Below are positions 9,460-17,201 of a DNA stretch of 37,171 nucleotides, one piece after another (the stretch's first letter is position 1; each line of letters begins with the position of its first letter). Location: assembly GCA_017621875.1 (NCBI GenBank), contig JAGASE010000023.1, positions 1-37,171 of the forward strand. The letters are read 5' to 3'. The notes below the pieces were generated by a model. That model made no database searches. It worked only from the letters and a program-made list of their open reading frames with translations, and was not told the origin of the DNA. The DNA is from Clostridia bacterium. Lineage in GTDB: Bacteria; Bacillota; Clostridia; UBA1381. The position numbers and the translations under genes were made by a program.

Positions 9460-10199
9460 TGAAAAGAATTGTCAGCAGAGTGAGAAAGGCCGTTGAGGAT
9501 TATGACATGATTTCCGACGGCCACAGAATCGGCGTCGGAGTTTCGGGCGGAAAGGACAGCCTTGTGCTTTTGGGAGCGTTGGCGAGCCTTTCAAGATATT
9601 ATCCGAAAAAATTTACGGTAGTGGGACTTACCCTTGATATGGGGTATAACCCGGACTATTCAGGAATACGCAGCTATTGCGAGGAGCTGGGCGTCGAGTA
9701 CATAGTTAAGCCGACAAATATAGCAGAGGTGGTGTTTGACTACCGCAAGGAGGAAAATCCCTGCTCGCTTTGTGCCAAGCTTCGCCGCGGAGCACTTAAT
9801 GATTTGGCGATAGAAGCGGGCTGCAAAAGAGTGGCACTGGGGCATCATAACGATGATGTTCTGGAAACTTTCCTTTTAAGCCTCCTTTATGAAGGCAGAA
9901 TAAACTGCTTTTCGCCCGTCACCTATCTTGACCGTACCGATTTGTATTCGATACGTCCGATGATTTATGTGCGTGAGGGCGATATAAAGGGCGTTGCAAA
10001 AAGACTGGAGCTGCCTGTTTTGAAAAGCTCCTGCCCTGCGGACGGAAACACCAAAAGAGAGGAAATCAAGAATATTCTTGCAGAGCTTGATAAATCGGTG
10101 AACGCGGGACTTAAAAAAAGACTTTTTACTGCAATTCAGACCGGCAAAATTGACGGCTGGAAGCGTGCAGGAACTTCCTGCAAGAAAAAACAGAGCTGA
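9459..10199 (+). CDS. TtcA-family PP-loop tRNA sulfur transferase
   Basis: 246 residues. The PP-loop ATP pyrophosphatase motif SGGKDS is at 29-34. Cysteines C102 and C105 (PCSLCAKLRR) and C192 (KSSCPADG) match the three that hold the [4Fe-4S] cluster in TtcA, which thiolates cytidine 32 of tRNAs. GHHNDDVLETFLL (128-140) is also typical of the family. Firmicutes homologues are often labelled only as TtcA family, so the exact tRNA position is an inference. It is coupled to pgsA by a one-base overlap and followed after 12 bases by the YifB gene. Confidence 0.85.
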   Translation: MKRIVSRVRKAVEDYDMISDGHRIGVGVSGGKDSLVLLGALASLSRYYPKKFTVVGLTLDMGYNPDYSGIRSYCEELGVEYIVKPTNIAEVVFDYRKEENPCSLCAKLRRGALNDLAIEAGCKRVALGHHNDDVLETFLLSLLYEGRINCFSPVTYLDRTDLYSIRPMIYVREGDIKGVAKRLELPVLKSSCPADGNTKREEIKNILAELDKSVNAGLKKRLFTAIQTGKIDGWKRAGTSCKKKQS

Positions 10200-10211
10200 G
10201 AAGGTGAAAAA

Positions 10212-11741
10212 ATGCTGTCAAAAGCGTATTCGGTCGGACTTTTGGGAATTGACGGATTTACCGTAACGGTTGAGGTGGATATTACCGGCGGACTTCCGGC
10301 GTTTGACATTGTAGGGCTTCCTGATGCTGCGGTTAAGGAATCGAAGGAGCGTATACGTTCGGGAATAAAAAATTCGGGATATGTTTTTCCGTCAAAAAAG
10401 CTGATTATAAATCTTGCACCGGCAAACCTGAGAAAGGAAGGTCCGGGATATGACCTGCCAATGGCGGTTGCGGTGCTGGCGGCGTCGGGACAGATTGCGA
10501 TACCGCAGGAGGACGCGGTTTTTATAGGAGAGCTGTCTTTGGACGGCAGCGTGAACCACGTTTCGGGCGTGCTGCCGATGGTGATTGCGGCATACGGGAG
10601 AGGCTTTAAAAGCTTTTTCGTACCTGCTGCCGATGCTAAAGAGGCTGCAGTTATAGAGGACGTGAATATTTACCCGGTTTCAAGCCTCGGTGAGCTTTGC
10701 CGCCATTTGAAGGGCGAGGAAGAAATTGAAAAATATACGGTTAATGTAAACGAGCTGTTTGATTCAAAAACCGACACACTTTTGGACTTTTGTGATGTTA
10801 AAGGTCAGGAAAGTGCAAAAAGAGCATTGGAAATTGCTGCCGCAGGAAATCATAATGTTCTGCTAATCGGCTCGCCGGGAACGGGTAAGACGATGCTTGC
10901 ACAGCGTATGCCGTCGATACTTCCGGATTTATCCTTTGAGGAGGCACTGGAGGTTTCAAAAATCCATTCGATTGCGGGAACTCTGCCTATGGATACGCCG
11001 CTGATAACGCATAGACCTTTCAGAAATCCGCATCATACAATTTCCTCGGCAGGTCTTTCGGGCGGAGGCAGCGTGCCTAAACCGGGAGAGCTTTCGCTTG
11101 CACATAACGGCGTTTTGTTTTTGGACGAGCTTCCGGAATTTAAAAGAGAGGTTTTAGAGGTTATGCGTCAGCCACTTGAGGACGGTCGCGTAACGATTTC
11201 GAGAGTGAATGCAACGCTTACATATCCGTGTAATATGATGCTCATTGCGAGCATGAACCCTTGCAAATGCGGATTTTTAGGCGATGCAAACAGAAAATGT
11301 ACCTGCACTCCGGCACAGATAAATCAGTATCATTCAAGAATTTCGGGACCGCTTCTGGACAGAATTGATATTCAGGTTGAGGTCGCAAGTGTTGACTATA
11401 AGGATTTGAGCAGTATGGAAAAGGGCGAAACCTCTTCCGAAATCAAAAAACGGGTGAATGAAGCAAGGCAAATACAGCGAGAACGCTATAAGCAGTACGG
11501 AATTTATTCAAATGCACAGCTTACGGCAGGAATGCTCAGCGAGTTTTGCCGCCTGGGCGAAACGGAAAACAACATATTAAAAATGGCGTTTGACCGTTTG
11601 GGGCTTTCTGCAAGAGCACATTCGCGGATTTTGAAGGTTTCCAGAACCATTGCAGACATAGCCGGTGAGCGTGATATTTCGGCTGCTCATATTGCCGAAG
11701 CTATCCAATACAGAAACCTTGACAGAAAATTTTTTGGGTAA
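10212..11741 (+). CDS. YifB/ComM family Mg-chelatase-like AAA+ ATPase
   Basis: 509 residues. The N-terminal ChlI-like (Lon-protease-fold) domain is at about 1-170 (GLPDAAVKESKERIRSG). The AAA+ core has Walker A GSPGTGKT (220-227) and Walker B VLFLDE (301-306), followed by a cysteine cluster (ASMNPCKCGF...CTCTP) and the C-terminal Mg_chelatase_C domain (RAHSRILKVSRTIADIAG). In Gram-negative transformers ComM is a branch-migration helicase for integrating incoming DNA; in most bacteria the role is untested. ATG at 10212 follows AAGGTG. No intrinsic terminator is evident before the BMC promoter region, so some read-through is possible. Confidence 0.92.
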   Translation: MLSKAYSVGLLGIDGFTVTVEVDITGGLPAFDIVGLPDAAVKESKERIRSGIKNSGYVFPSKKLIINLAPANLRKEGPGYDLPMAVAVLAASGQIAIPQEDAVFIGELSLDGSVNHVSGVLPMVIAAYGRGFKSFFVPAADAKEAAVIEDVNIYPVSSLGELCRHLKGEEEIEKYTVNVNELFDSKTDTLLDFCDVKGQESAKRALEIAAAGNHNVLLIGSPGTGKTMLAQRMPSILPDLSFEEALEVSKIHSIAGTLPMDTPLITHRPFRNPHHTISSAGLSGGGSVPKPGELSLAHNGVLFLDELPEFKREVLEVMRQPLEDGRVTISRVNATLTYPCNMMLIASMNPCKCGFLGDANRKCTCTPAQINQYHSRISGPLLDRIDIQVEVASVDYKDLSSMEKGETSSEIKKRVNEARQIQRERYKQYGIYSNAQLTAGMLSEFCRLGETENNILKMAFDRLGLSARAHSRILKVSRTIADIAGERDISAAHIAEAIQYRNLDRKFFG

Positions 11742-11777
11742 TCATAAAAAAAACCACAAAAAACCACAAAAAAACAA

Positions 11778-11806
11778 TTTACATATTGAGAAAAATATGT
11801 TATAAT
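11778..11806 (+). promoter_or_regulatory. BMC operon promoter P1
   Basis: TTTACA (11778-11783), a 17-base spacer and perfect TATAAT (11801-11806). A second overlapping TATAAT at 11810-11815 could pair with TTGAGA (11786-11791, 18-base spacer). The preceding sequence is a run of A-rich repeats (CCACAAAAAA type), which may act as an UP element. Confidence 0.8.
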
Positions 11807-11829
11807 GGTTATAATATGTGAAAAATGCG

Positions 11830-11852
11830 AAAGGGGACATAAAAAGCCCTTT
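11830..11852 (+). promoter_or_regulatory. Inverted repeat between the two BMC promoters, candidate operator
   Basis: AAAGGG (11830-11835) and CCCTTT (11847-11852) are separated by 11 bases. The right arm overlaps the first bases of the P2 -35 box, where a repressor or activator could act. The half-sites are short, so this is a candidate only. Confidence 0.4.
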
Positions 11853-11878
11853 ACAAATAGATGCAAATAGAATATAAT
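11850..11878 (+). promoter_or_regulatory. BMC operon promoter P2
   Basis: TTTACA (11850-11855), a 17-base spacer and TATAAT (11873-11878): the same boxes and spacing as P1, 72 bases downstream. The aldolase ribosome binding site GGAGG (11919-11923) follows. Confidence 0.72.
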
Positions 11879-11931
11879 TAAGAAAAACAAAGAAAAACCA
11901 AACAAAACAAAATTTTATGGAGGTATATACG

Positions 11932-12831
11932 ATGTATAAATCAGATTTTGAAATCAAAAAAGAAATTTGTGAAATCGGAAGAAGAATTTACAATGACGGA
12001 TTTGTTGCTGCAAACGACGGTAATATTTCAGTTAAGATTGACGATGACACATTTTTCGCAACACCTACAGGCGTATCGAAGGGCTACATGACACCTGATA
12101 TGATTTGTAAGGTTGACGGACAGGGCAACTTAAAGGAGGCTAACAACTGGAAGCCGTCATCAGAGTTCAAGATGCACCTTAAGGTTTATCAGGAGAGACC
12201 GGACGTAAACGCAGTTGTTCACGCTCACCCTCCTATTGCAACCTCCTTTGCTATTGCAGGTATCGCTCTGGACAAGCTCATCATGCCGGAGGCTATTATA
12301 TTCTTAGGTGCAGTGCCGATTGCTCAATACGGAACACCGTCAACAATGGAAATTCCGGAGTCACTTCAGCCGTACATACAGGATTATGATGCAATCCTTC
12401 TTGCAAACCATGGTGCTTTGTCCTTTGGCTGCGATTTGAATACTGCATTCTTCAGAATGGAATCAACAGAATTTTATGCAAAGCTTCTGTATTATTCGAC
12501 AATGCTCGGCGGTGCTAAGGAAATTCCTTGCGGCGAGGTTAAGAAACTTATCGACCTTAGAAAGAAATTCGGCGTTCCGGGTAAGCACCCGATGGAAAAG
12601 CTTTGTCCGGGCTGCTATGAGGACGGAACCTGCGATTTGACTCCTGAGGAGGCAAACGCAAAATATCATACAGAAAGCTCTGCTGCATATCACGGCTTTA
12701 AGCCGCTTGAGTCTCAGGTTAAGTATTATAAGGAGCATGGCGAGTACGGCTCGGCAGGTGCAAATGATGCTGACATCGAGGCTATCGTTGCAGAGGTAAC
12801 AAAGAGAGTTATGGAGAAGTACGGCAAGTAA
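11932..12831 (+). CDS. BMC-associated class II aldolase (FucA/RhaD-like) with C-terminal encapsulation helix
   Basis: 299 residues from the ATG at 11932; an in-frame ATG at 11917 overlaps the ribosome binding site GGAGG (11919-11923) and is less likely. The class II aldolase fold is clear. E78 is the likely catalytic acid, with zinc ligands H97 and H99 (VVHAHP) and H160 (LANHGA). Relatives cleave fuculose- or rhamnulose-1-phosphate to dihydroxyacetone phosphate and lactaldehyde. The usual fold ends near residue 215. Here an extension carries C225, C228 and C234 (CPGC...GTC), a linker, and an amphipathic helix at 280-296 (DIEAIVAEVTKRVMEK) of the type that directs cargo into microcompartments. 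First gene of the BMC operon; its stop overlaps the next start. The sugar substrate is inferred, not shown. Confidence 0.88.
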   Translation: MYKSDFEIKKEICEIGRRIYNDGFVAANDGNISVKIDDDTFFATPTGVSKGYMTPDMICKVDGQGNLKEANNWKPSSEFKMHLKVYQERPDVNAVVHAHPPIATSFAIAGIALDKLIMPEAIIFLGAVPIAQYGTPSTMEIPESLQPYIQDYDAILLANHGALSFGCDLNTAFFRMESTEFYAKLLYYSTMLGGAKEIPCGEVKKLIDLRKKFGVPGKHPMEKLCPGCYEDGTCDLTPEEANAKYHTESSAAYHGFKPLESQVKYYKEHGEYGSAGANDADIEAIVAEVTKRVMEKYGK

Positions 12832-13316
12832 TGAGTAAGCTGTATACGGGCTGCGGCGACAAAGGATATACCCGGACCTTGAATAATAAGCACATTTCGA
12901 AGTGTGACGCACTGATTGAGCTTATCGGGACACTGGACGAGTTTTCCTCATGTCTCGGTGTTGCCAAGGTGCATATAAAGGACGAGGCTCTTATTTATGA
13001 TATCGAGCTTCTGCAGAAAAAGCTTATCGGAATTATGGGTGAGCTTGCGGGAGGCGAGGTCAATGTTTTTGAGGAATGCATAAAAACGGTTGAGAAGATG
13101 ACCGACCGCTACAGCAGCGGTTTTGACGGATTTTCTCTTCCCGGCAAAAATTCCGCGTCGGCATTTTTAGACCTTGCACGATGCGTTGTGCGGCGTGCCG
13201 AACGCATTGCCGTAAAGCTTTCGCAGCAGGGTAGAGTCAGAGACCTGACACTTGTGTATTTAAACAGGACGAGCGACCTCGTTTATGCCATGAGCCGTTA
13301 TGCTGAAAATAAATAA
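12831..13316 (+). CDS. PduO-type cob(I)alamin adenosyltransferase homologue, divergent ATP site
   Basis: 161 residues, the length of a minimal PduO-type adenosyltransferase. The N-terminal ATP-binding signature appears in altered form: YTGCGDKGYTRTLNN where the family has TKTGDxGxTxLxxGG. The later motif K-x-D-x-R-V-E is here KCDALIE, so the arginine is lost. The second half is well kept: FSLPGKNSA, VVRRAER and YLNRTSDLVY. The family converts cob(I)alamin to adenosylcobalamin, the cofactor of diol and ethanolamine lyases in compartments. No such enzyme is encoded in the window. It may serve a B12 enzyme encoded elsewhere or may have lost activity. One-base overlap with the aldolase stop. Confidence 0.8.
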   Translation: MSKLYTGCGDKGYTRTLNNKHISKCDALIELIGTLDEFSSCLGVAKVHIKDEALIYDIELLQKKLIGIMGELAGGEVNVFEECIKTVEKMTDRYSSGFDGFSLPGKNSASAFLDLARCVVRRAERIAVKLSQQGRVRDLTLVYLNRTSDLVYAMSRYAENK

Positions 13317-13337
13317 AGCTTGGAAAGGAAATTATCT

Positions 13338-14759
13338 ATGAATATAAATGAAAATGAAATTTCCGAAATTGTCAAAAACGTGCTTTCCGAAATGGGAACG
13401 GTTAAAGCTCCCAAAAGAAAGCAGCTTGGTGTTTTTGACACGATGGAGGAGGCACTTGCCGAGGTGAACAAGGCATATACGCTTTTCCGCCATTATAATA
13501 AGGAACAAAGAGAAAACATTATCAGAGAAATCAGGAAGCTTACACATGCTGAGGCGGAGATTATGTCCAAGATGGCAGTGGAAGAAACAAAGATGGGTAA
13601 TGTGTACCATAAGATTTTAAAGCATCATCTGGTTGCGGACAAAACTCCGGGAACAGAGGACCTTGAATGCAAGGCTTTGTCGGGAGACAGAGGTCTGACG
13701 CTGGTTGAGATGGCACCTTACGGAGTCATCGGTGCGATTACACCGTCCACAAATCCTACCTGTACGGTTATTTGTAACAGTATAGGTATGCTGGCTGCGG
13801 GAAATGCTGTTGTATTCAACACACACCCTCATGCAAAGGAATGCTCCTGCTATGCGGTTGATTTGGTAAACCGTGCGGTGTTGGCGGCAGGTGGTCCTGA
13901 AAATATCGTTGTAACGGTTAAAAATCCGACAATGGATTCATCAAATATGATGGTAAATCACCCAACAGTTAAGATGTTGGTTGCAACTGGCGGACCGGGC
14001 GTTGTAAAAATGCTCCTGTCGAGCGGTAAAAAGGCAATCGGTGCCGGTGCAGGAAATCCGCCTGTTATCGTTGATGAAACTGCGGATATCGTAAAGGCAG
14101 GCAAGGATATTATCGACGGCTGTACCTTTGATAACAACCTGCCGTGTATCGCGGAGAAGGAATGCTTTGTTGTAAACAGCGTTGCAGATCAGCTAATCAG
14201 CGAGATGCAGAAAAACGGTGCATATCTTATAAACAGCAAGCAGGTTAAGGCGTTAGAGGACGTAGTGCTGGTAGATGTACCGCCGAAGAATCCGTCCGAC
14301 GCACCTAAAAAGACAATCAACAAAAACTGGGTGGGACGTGACGCAAAGAAGATACTTGCTCAGATTGGTATAAATGTTGGCGATGATGTACGCTGCATTA
14401 TCTGCGAAGTTGAATTTTCACAGAATTTTGTGCAGGAGGAGCTGATGATGCCGATTCTGCCGATTGTAAGATGCGATACCTTTGAACAGGCTCTCGATAT
14501 GGCAGTTAAGGCAGAGCATGGAAACAGACATTCGGCACATCTTCATTCAAAGAATGTTGACCGCATGACAGCTTATGCAAAGGCAATCTGCACTACTATT
14601 TTTGTAAAGAATGCACCGAGCTATGCGGGCATCGGCTTTAACAGCGAAGGTCATACAACCTTCACCATTGCCGGACCTACAGGCGAGGGAATTACTTCTG
14701 CAAGAAGCTTTACCAGACAGAGAAGATGTGTGCTGGTTGACAGCCTGTCAATTATATAA
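13338..14759 (+). CDS. CoA-acylating aldehyde dehydrogenase, BMC-targeted (PduP/EutE type)
   Basis: 473 residues from the ATG at 13338; the TTG at 13320 would only add MERKLS and lies across the purine-rich binding site. Residues 1-20 (NENEISEIVKNVLSEM) form an amphipathic encapsulation helix, joined by a short basic linker to the dehydrogenase body. The catalytic cysteine is C270 (FDNNLPCIAEKE). The cofactor region includes ITPSTNP and TGGPGVV. The family turns propanal, acetaldehyde or lactaldehyde plus CoA and NAD+ into acyl-CoA and NADH. PduL in the same operon can take acyl-CoA to acyl-phosphate, and the next gene can reoxidise NADH. The chain length accepted cannot be read from sequence. 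Confidence 0.93.
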   Translation: MNINENEISEIVKNVLSEMGTVKAPKRKQLGVFDTMEEALAEVNKAYTLFRHYNKEQRENIIREIRKLTHAEAEIMSKMAVEETKMGNVYHKILKHHLVADKTPGTEDLECKALSGDRGLTLVEMAPYGVIGAITPSTNPTCTVICNSIGMLAAGNAVVFNTHPHAKECSCYAVDLVNRAVLAAGGPENIVVTVKNPTMDSSNMMVNHPTVKMLVATGGPGVVKMLLSSGKKAIGAGAGNPPVIVDETADIVKAGKDIIDGCTFDNNLPCIAEKECFVVNSVADQLISEMQKNGAYLINSKQVKALEDVVLVDVPPKNPSDAPKKTINKNWVGRDAKKILAQIGINVGDDVRCIICEVEFSQNFVQEELMMPILPIVRCDTFEQALDMAVKAEHGNRHSAHLHSKNVDRMTAYAKAICTTIFVKNAPSYAGIGFNSEGHTTFTIAGPTGEGITSARSFTRQRRCVLVDSLSII

Positions 14760-14776
14760 GAAAGGATTGATTAGCC

Positions 14777-16003
14777 ATGACAATAAATGAAAATGAAATT
14801 GCAAAACTGGTGCAGTCGGTTTTGGCAGAAATGAGCGGCGGAGCTGTGTCCAAGCCGCAGGCGGCACCTGCAAAGCCGGCGGGTGCAAATGCAGGAAATA
14901 TCCCTGCTACTGCAAAAGTTGCGGTTTTAACCGGACTTGAAAAGGTTGAAATTAAGGAATATCCTATTCCGGAGCTTGGAGATGACGATATACTCGTTAA
15001 AGTTGAAGGCTGCGGTGTGTGTGGAACTGATGCTCATGAGTATAAGCGTGACCCGTTCGGACTTATTCCTGTAGTTTTAGGACATGAGGGTACCGGCGAA
15101 ATCGTTAAAATGGGTAAAAACGTAAAGGTTGACAGTGCCGGAAAGCCTCTTGGCATCGGCGATAAGGTTGTTACATGTATGATATTCAAGGATAATCCGG
15201 ATATTACAATGTTTGACCTTAATAAGCAGAATGTCGGCGGTGCAGACGTTTACGGACTGATTCCCGATGATGACGTTCACTTAAACGGCTGGTTCGCGGA
15301 TTACATACTTGTAAGAGGCGGCTCAACGGTATTTAACGTAAGCGACTTAGATCTCGATTCACGAATTTTGATTGAGCCTTGTGCAGTTTTAATTCACGCA
15401 GTTGAGCGTGCAAAAACAACAGGCATACTGAAATTTAATTCAAGAGTGGTTGTTCAGGGCTGCGGACCTATCGGTCTTATCTGTATTGCAGTTCTGCGTA
15501 CAATGGGTATAGAAAACATTGTTGCAGTTGACGGAAATGAGCAGAGACTTGCTTTTGCAAAGAGAATGGGTGCTGACAATACCGTTAATTACAACAACTT
15601 TAAGGGAATTGACGCTTTGGCAGGAGCAGTTAAAGACGCATTTGGCGGATATTTGTCAGACTTTGCTTTCCAGTGCACAGGCTCACCTGTTGCACACAGC
15701 AACATCTATAAGTTTATCCGCAGCGGCGGCGGTCTTTGCGAGCTGGGCTTCTTTATAAACGGCGGCGATGCGACCATCAATCCGCATTTTGATATTTGTG
15801 CCAAGGAAATCACAACGGTTGGTTCGTGGGTATATACTCTTCGTGATTATGCTACAACCTTCGATTTCTTAAAGAGAGCAAACGCAATAGGTCTTCCAAT
15901 GAAGGAGCTTATAACACATAAGTACGGACTGGATGAGATAAACGAAGCATTCCAGACAAACCTCGCACAGGCAGGCTTAAAGATTGCAGTTGTTAATAAA
16001 TAA
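14777..16003 (+). CDS. Zinc-family (medium-chain) alcohol dehydrogenase with N-terminal encapsulation peptide
   Basis: 408 residues. Residues 1-20 (INENEIAKLVQSVLAEM) are nearly the same as the start of the aldehyde dehydrogenase. An Ala/Pro/Gly linker (about 20-45) then leads to the MDR domain. Catalytic zinc ligands are C82 (CGVCGTD), H103-E104 (GHEG) and E200 or C202 (IEPCAV). The four-cysteine structural zinc site is absent; residues 130-170 hold an unusual segment with only C134. The Rossmann motif is GCGPIG (228-233) with D252 at the end of the second strand, favouring NAD+. Likely job: reduce an aldehyde (lactaldehyde or propanal) and recycle NADH inside the shell. Canonical Pdu and Eut compartments use iron-type enzymes (PduQ, EutG) instead. 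Confidence 0.9.
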   Translation: MTINENEIAKLVQSVLAEMSGGAVSKPQAAPAKPAGANAGNIPATAKVAVLTGLEKVEIKEYPIPELGDDDILVKVEGCGVCGTDAHEYKRDPFGLIPVVLGHEGTGEIVKMGKNVKVDSAGKPLGIGDKVVTCMIFKDNPDITMFDLNKQNVGGADVYGLIPDDDVHLNGWFADYILVRGGSTVFNVSDLDLDSRILIEPCAVLIHAVERAKTTGILKFNSRVVVQGCGPIGLICIAVLRTMGIENIVAVDGNEQRLAFAKRMGADNTVNYNNFKGIDALAGAVKDAFGGYLSDFAFQCTGSPVAHSNIYKFIRSGGGLCELGFFINGGDATINPHFDICAKEITTVGSWVYTLRDYATTFDFLKRANAIGLPMKELITHKYGLDEINEAFQTNLAQAGLKIAVVNK

Positions 16004-16026
16004 GTTGCGAAAGGGGTTAAAGTAAT

Positions 16027-16368
16027 ATGCCGGACGCAATAGGTATAGTAGAAATGTTTGGATTTGTTGCGGCGATGGTTGCGGCAGATGCGGCGGCAAA
16101 GGCGGCAGATGTCAAGATTATCGCGATTGATACCAACAAGCCTGCAAATGCCGAAAAAGAGGAAGTTCCTTTGATTACGGTGGTAAAAATGCAAGGCTCG
16201 GTATCAGCGGTAACCGCAGGTGTTGAGGCGGCAGCGGCTGCTGCAGAGCGTGTAACACAGCTTATCCAGAAGCACATAATAGCTCGTCCGACCGATGATA
16301 CGCAAAAAATGGCGGAACGCACAAGCGTCGGACGAGATATAGTTGGGCAAATAAAAAATAATGCCTGA
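16027..16368 (+). CDS. BMC-H shell protein with an enlarged pore loop
   Basis: 113 residues with one BMC domain ([26 protein letters not shown]; later [12 protein letters not shown] and HIIARP). Where PduA-like proteins have the pore loop KIGSG between the strands, this protein has about 13 residues ([13 protein letters not shown]), rich in Lys and Glu. A polar tail follows residue 92. Six copies of such a loop would lie at the hexamer centre and change or block the pore. Start ATG 16027 follows AAGGGG (16011-16016). First of four BMC-H genes in the operon. Confidence 0.87.
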   Translation: MPDAIGIVEMFGFVAAMVAADAAAKAADVKIIAIDTNKPANAEKEEVPLITVVKMQGSVSAVTAGVEAAAAAAERVTQLIQKHIIARPTDDTQKMAERTSVGRDIVGQIKNNA

Positions 16369-16412
16369 AAACGGAATCAATTTTCACGTTAAGTATAGAA
16401 AGGAAAATTAAA

Positions 16413-16682
16413 ATGGAAGCTTTAGGAATGATTGAAACAAGAGGCTTGACAGCTTCAATCGAAGCAGCAGATGCTATGACAAAGGCTGCAAATGTTACTT
16501 TGGTAGGAACAGAAAAAATCGGTTCAGGTCTTGTATCTGTTATCGTAAGAGGAGATGTCGGTGCTGTTAAGGCTGCTGTTGAGGCAGGTGCACAGGCTGC
16601 ATCAAGATTGGGCGAGCTGGTTGCACAGCACGTAATTCCTCGTCCGCACGGCGATGTTGAAAAGATTTTGCCGACAATCTAA
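16413..16682 (+). CDS. Canonical BMC-H hexameric shell protein (PduA/PduJ-like)
   Basis: 89 residues, the usual length. The domain starts [12 protein letters not shown], carries the pore motif EKIGSG (from about residue 36), the edge motif [13 protein letters not shown] and ends with [14 protein letters not shown], all characteristic of PduA/PduJ. The hexamer tiles the facets and its small polar pore passes substrates. It shares most residues with the BMC-H protein at 17202-17480, so the two are recent paralogues. Ribosome binding site AGGAAA precedes the ATG. Confidence 0.96.
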   Translation: MEALGMIETRGLTASIEAADAMTKAANVTLVGTEKIGSGLVSVIVRGDVGAVKAAVEAGAQAASRLGELVAQHVIPRPHGDVEKILPTI

Positions 16683-16710
16683 AATTTTACTGTAAGAGGG
16701 GACAAGAGTT

Positions 16711-17160
16711 ATGGATTTTTCTCTTGGATTGGTTGAGGTATCTTCATTGGGCAATGCAATTATGATGCTTGATGAGATGCTCAAGGTAGCAGATGTTGAA
16801 TTTATCGCTGTTGAAAGAAAGCTTGGCGGAAGGTTGGTAACAATCGTAGTCCGCGGCAGTATTTCATCGGTTACGGCATCGGTGGAAACCGGCAGACGGT
16901 TTGCCGAGAGTATCGGCTGCTTAAAGTCTGCAGAGGTTATTGCAAGACCGCATCCGGAAATACTTAAGTTCATACACCTGGATAAGGAAAATGAACCGGC
17001 TGAAAAACAGGAAAAGCCTGTTGCTGTTGAAGCTTTAGCCGCAGCAAAGACGCCAAAGGCTGAAAAGCCGACAGCGGCAAAAACATCAAAAACAACGAAA
17101 TCTAAAGCCAAAAAGGCTTCAGATATAAAAAAACAGCCCAAAGAAAAGGGTAAAAAGTAG
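16711..17160 (+). CDS. BMC-H shell protein with long Lys/Ala-rich C-terminal tail
   Basis: 149 residues. The BMC domain spans about 1-92 (SLGLVEVSSLGNAIMMLDEM; pore loop RKLGGR; VIARPHPEIL). The remaining 55 or so residues are low-complexity and strongly basic towards the end (KTSKTTKSKAKKASDIKK), with no cysteine. PduK and EutK also extend a BMC-H domain at the C-terminus, but with a metal-cluster or nucleic-acid-binding-like domain; this tail is disordered-looking instead. It might bind acidic cargo, nucleic acid or neighbouring shell pieces, which is an inference from charge only. Confidence 0.88.
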   Translation: MDFSLGLVEVSSLGNAIMMLDEMLKVADVEFIAVERKLGGRLVTIVVRGSISSVTASVETGRRFAESIGCLKSAEVIARPHPEILKFIHLDKENEPAEKQEKPVAVEALAAAKTPKAEKPTAAKTSKTTKSKAKKASDIKKQPKEKGKK

Positions 17161-17201
17161 TTAAATAGAGCGAAAGGCTCAGAAAGTAGAGGTAATGTAA
17201 A

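Noticed and set aside
11741..11777. A-rich CCACAAAAAA repeats after the YifB gene as a terminator or CRISPR-like array
   Set aside because: There is no dyad symmetry for a terminator and the units are too short, with no spacers, for CRISPR. Kept only as a possible UP-like element of P1.
12831..13316. Taking the adenosyltransferase as proof of a B12-dependent propanediol compartment
   Set aside because: No PduCDE, reactivase or B12 genes are visible and the ATP motif is altered, so the inference is not safe.
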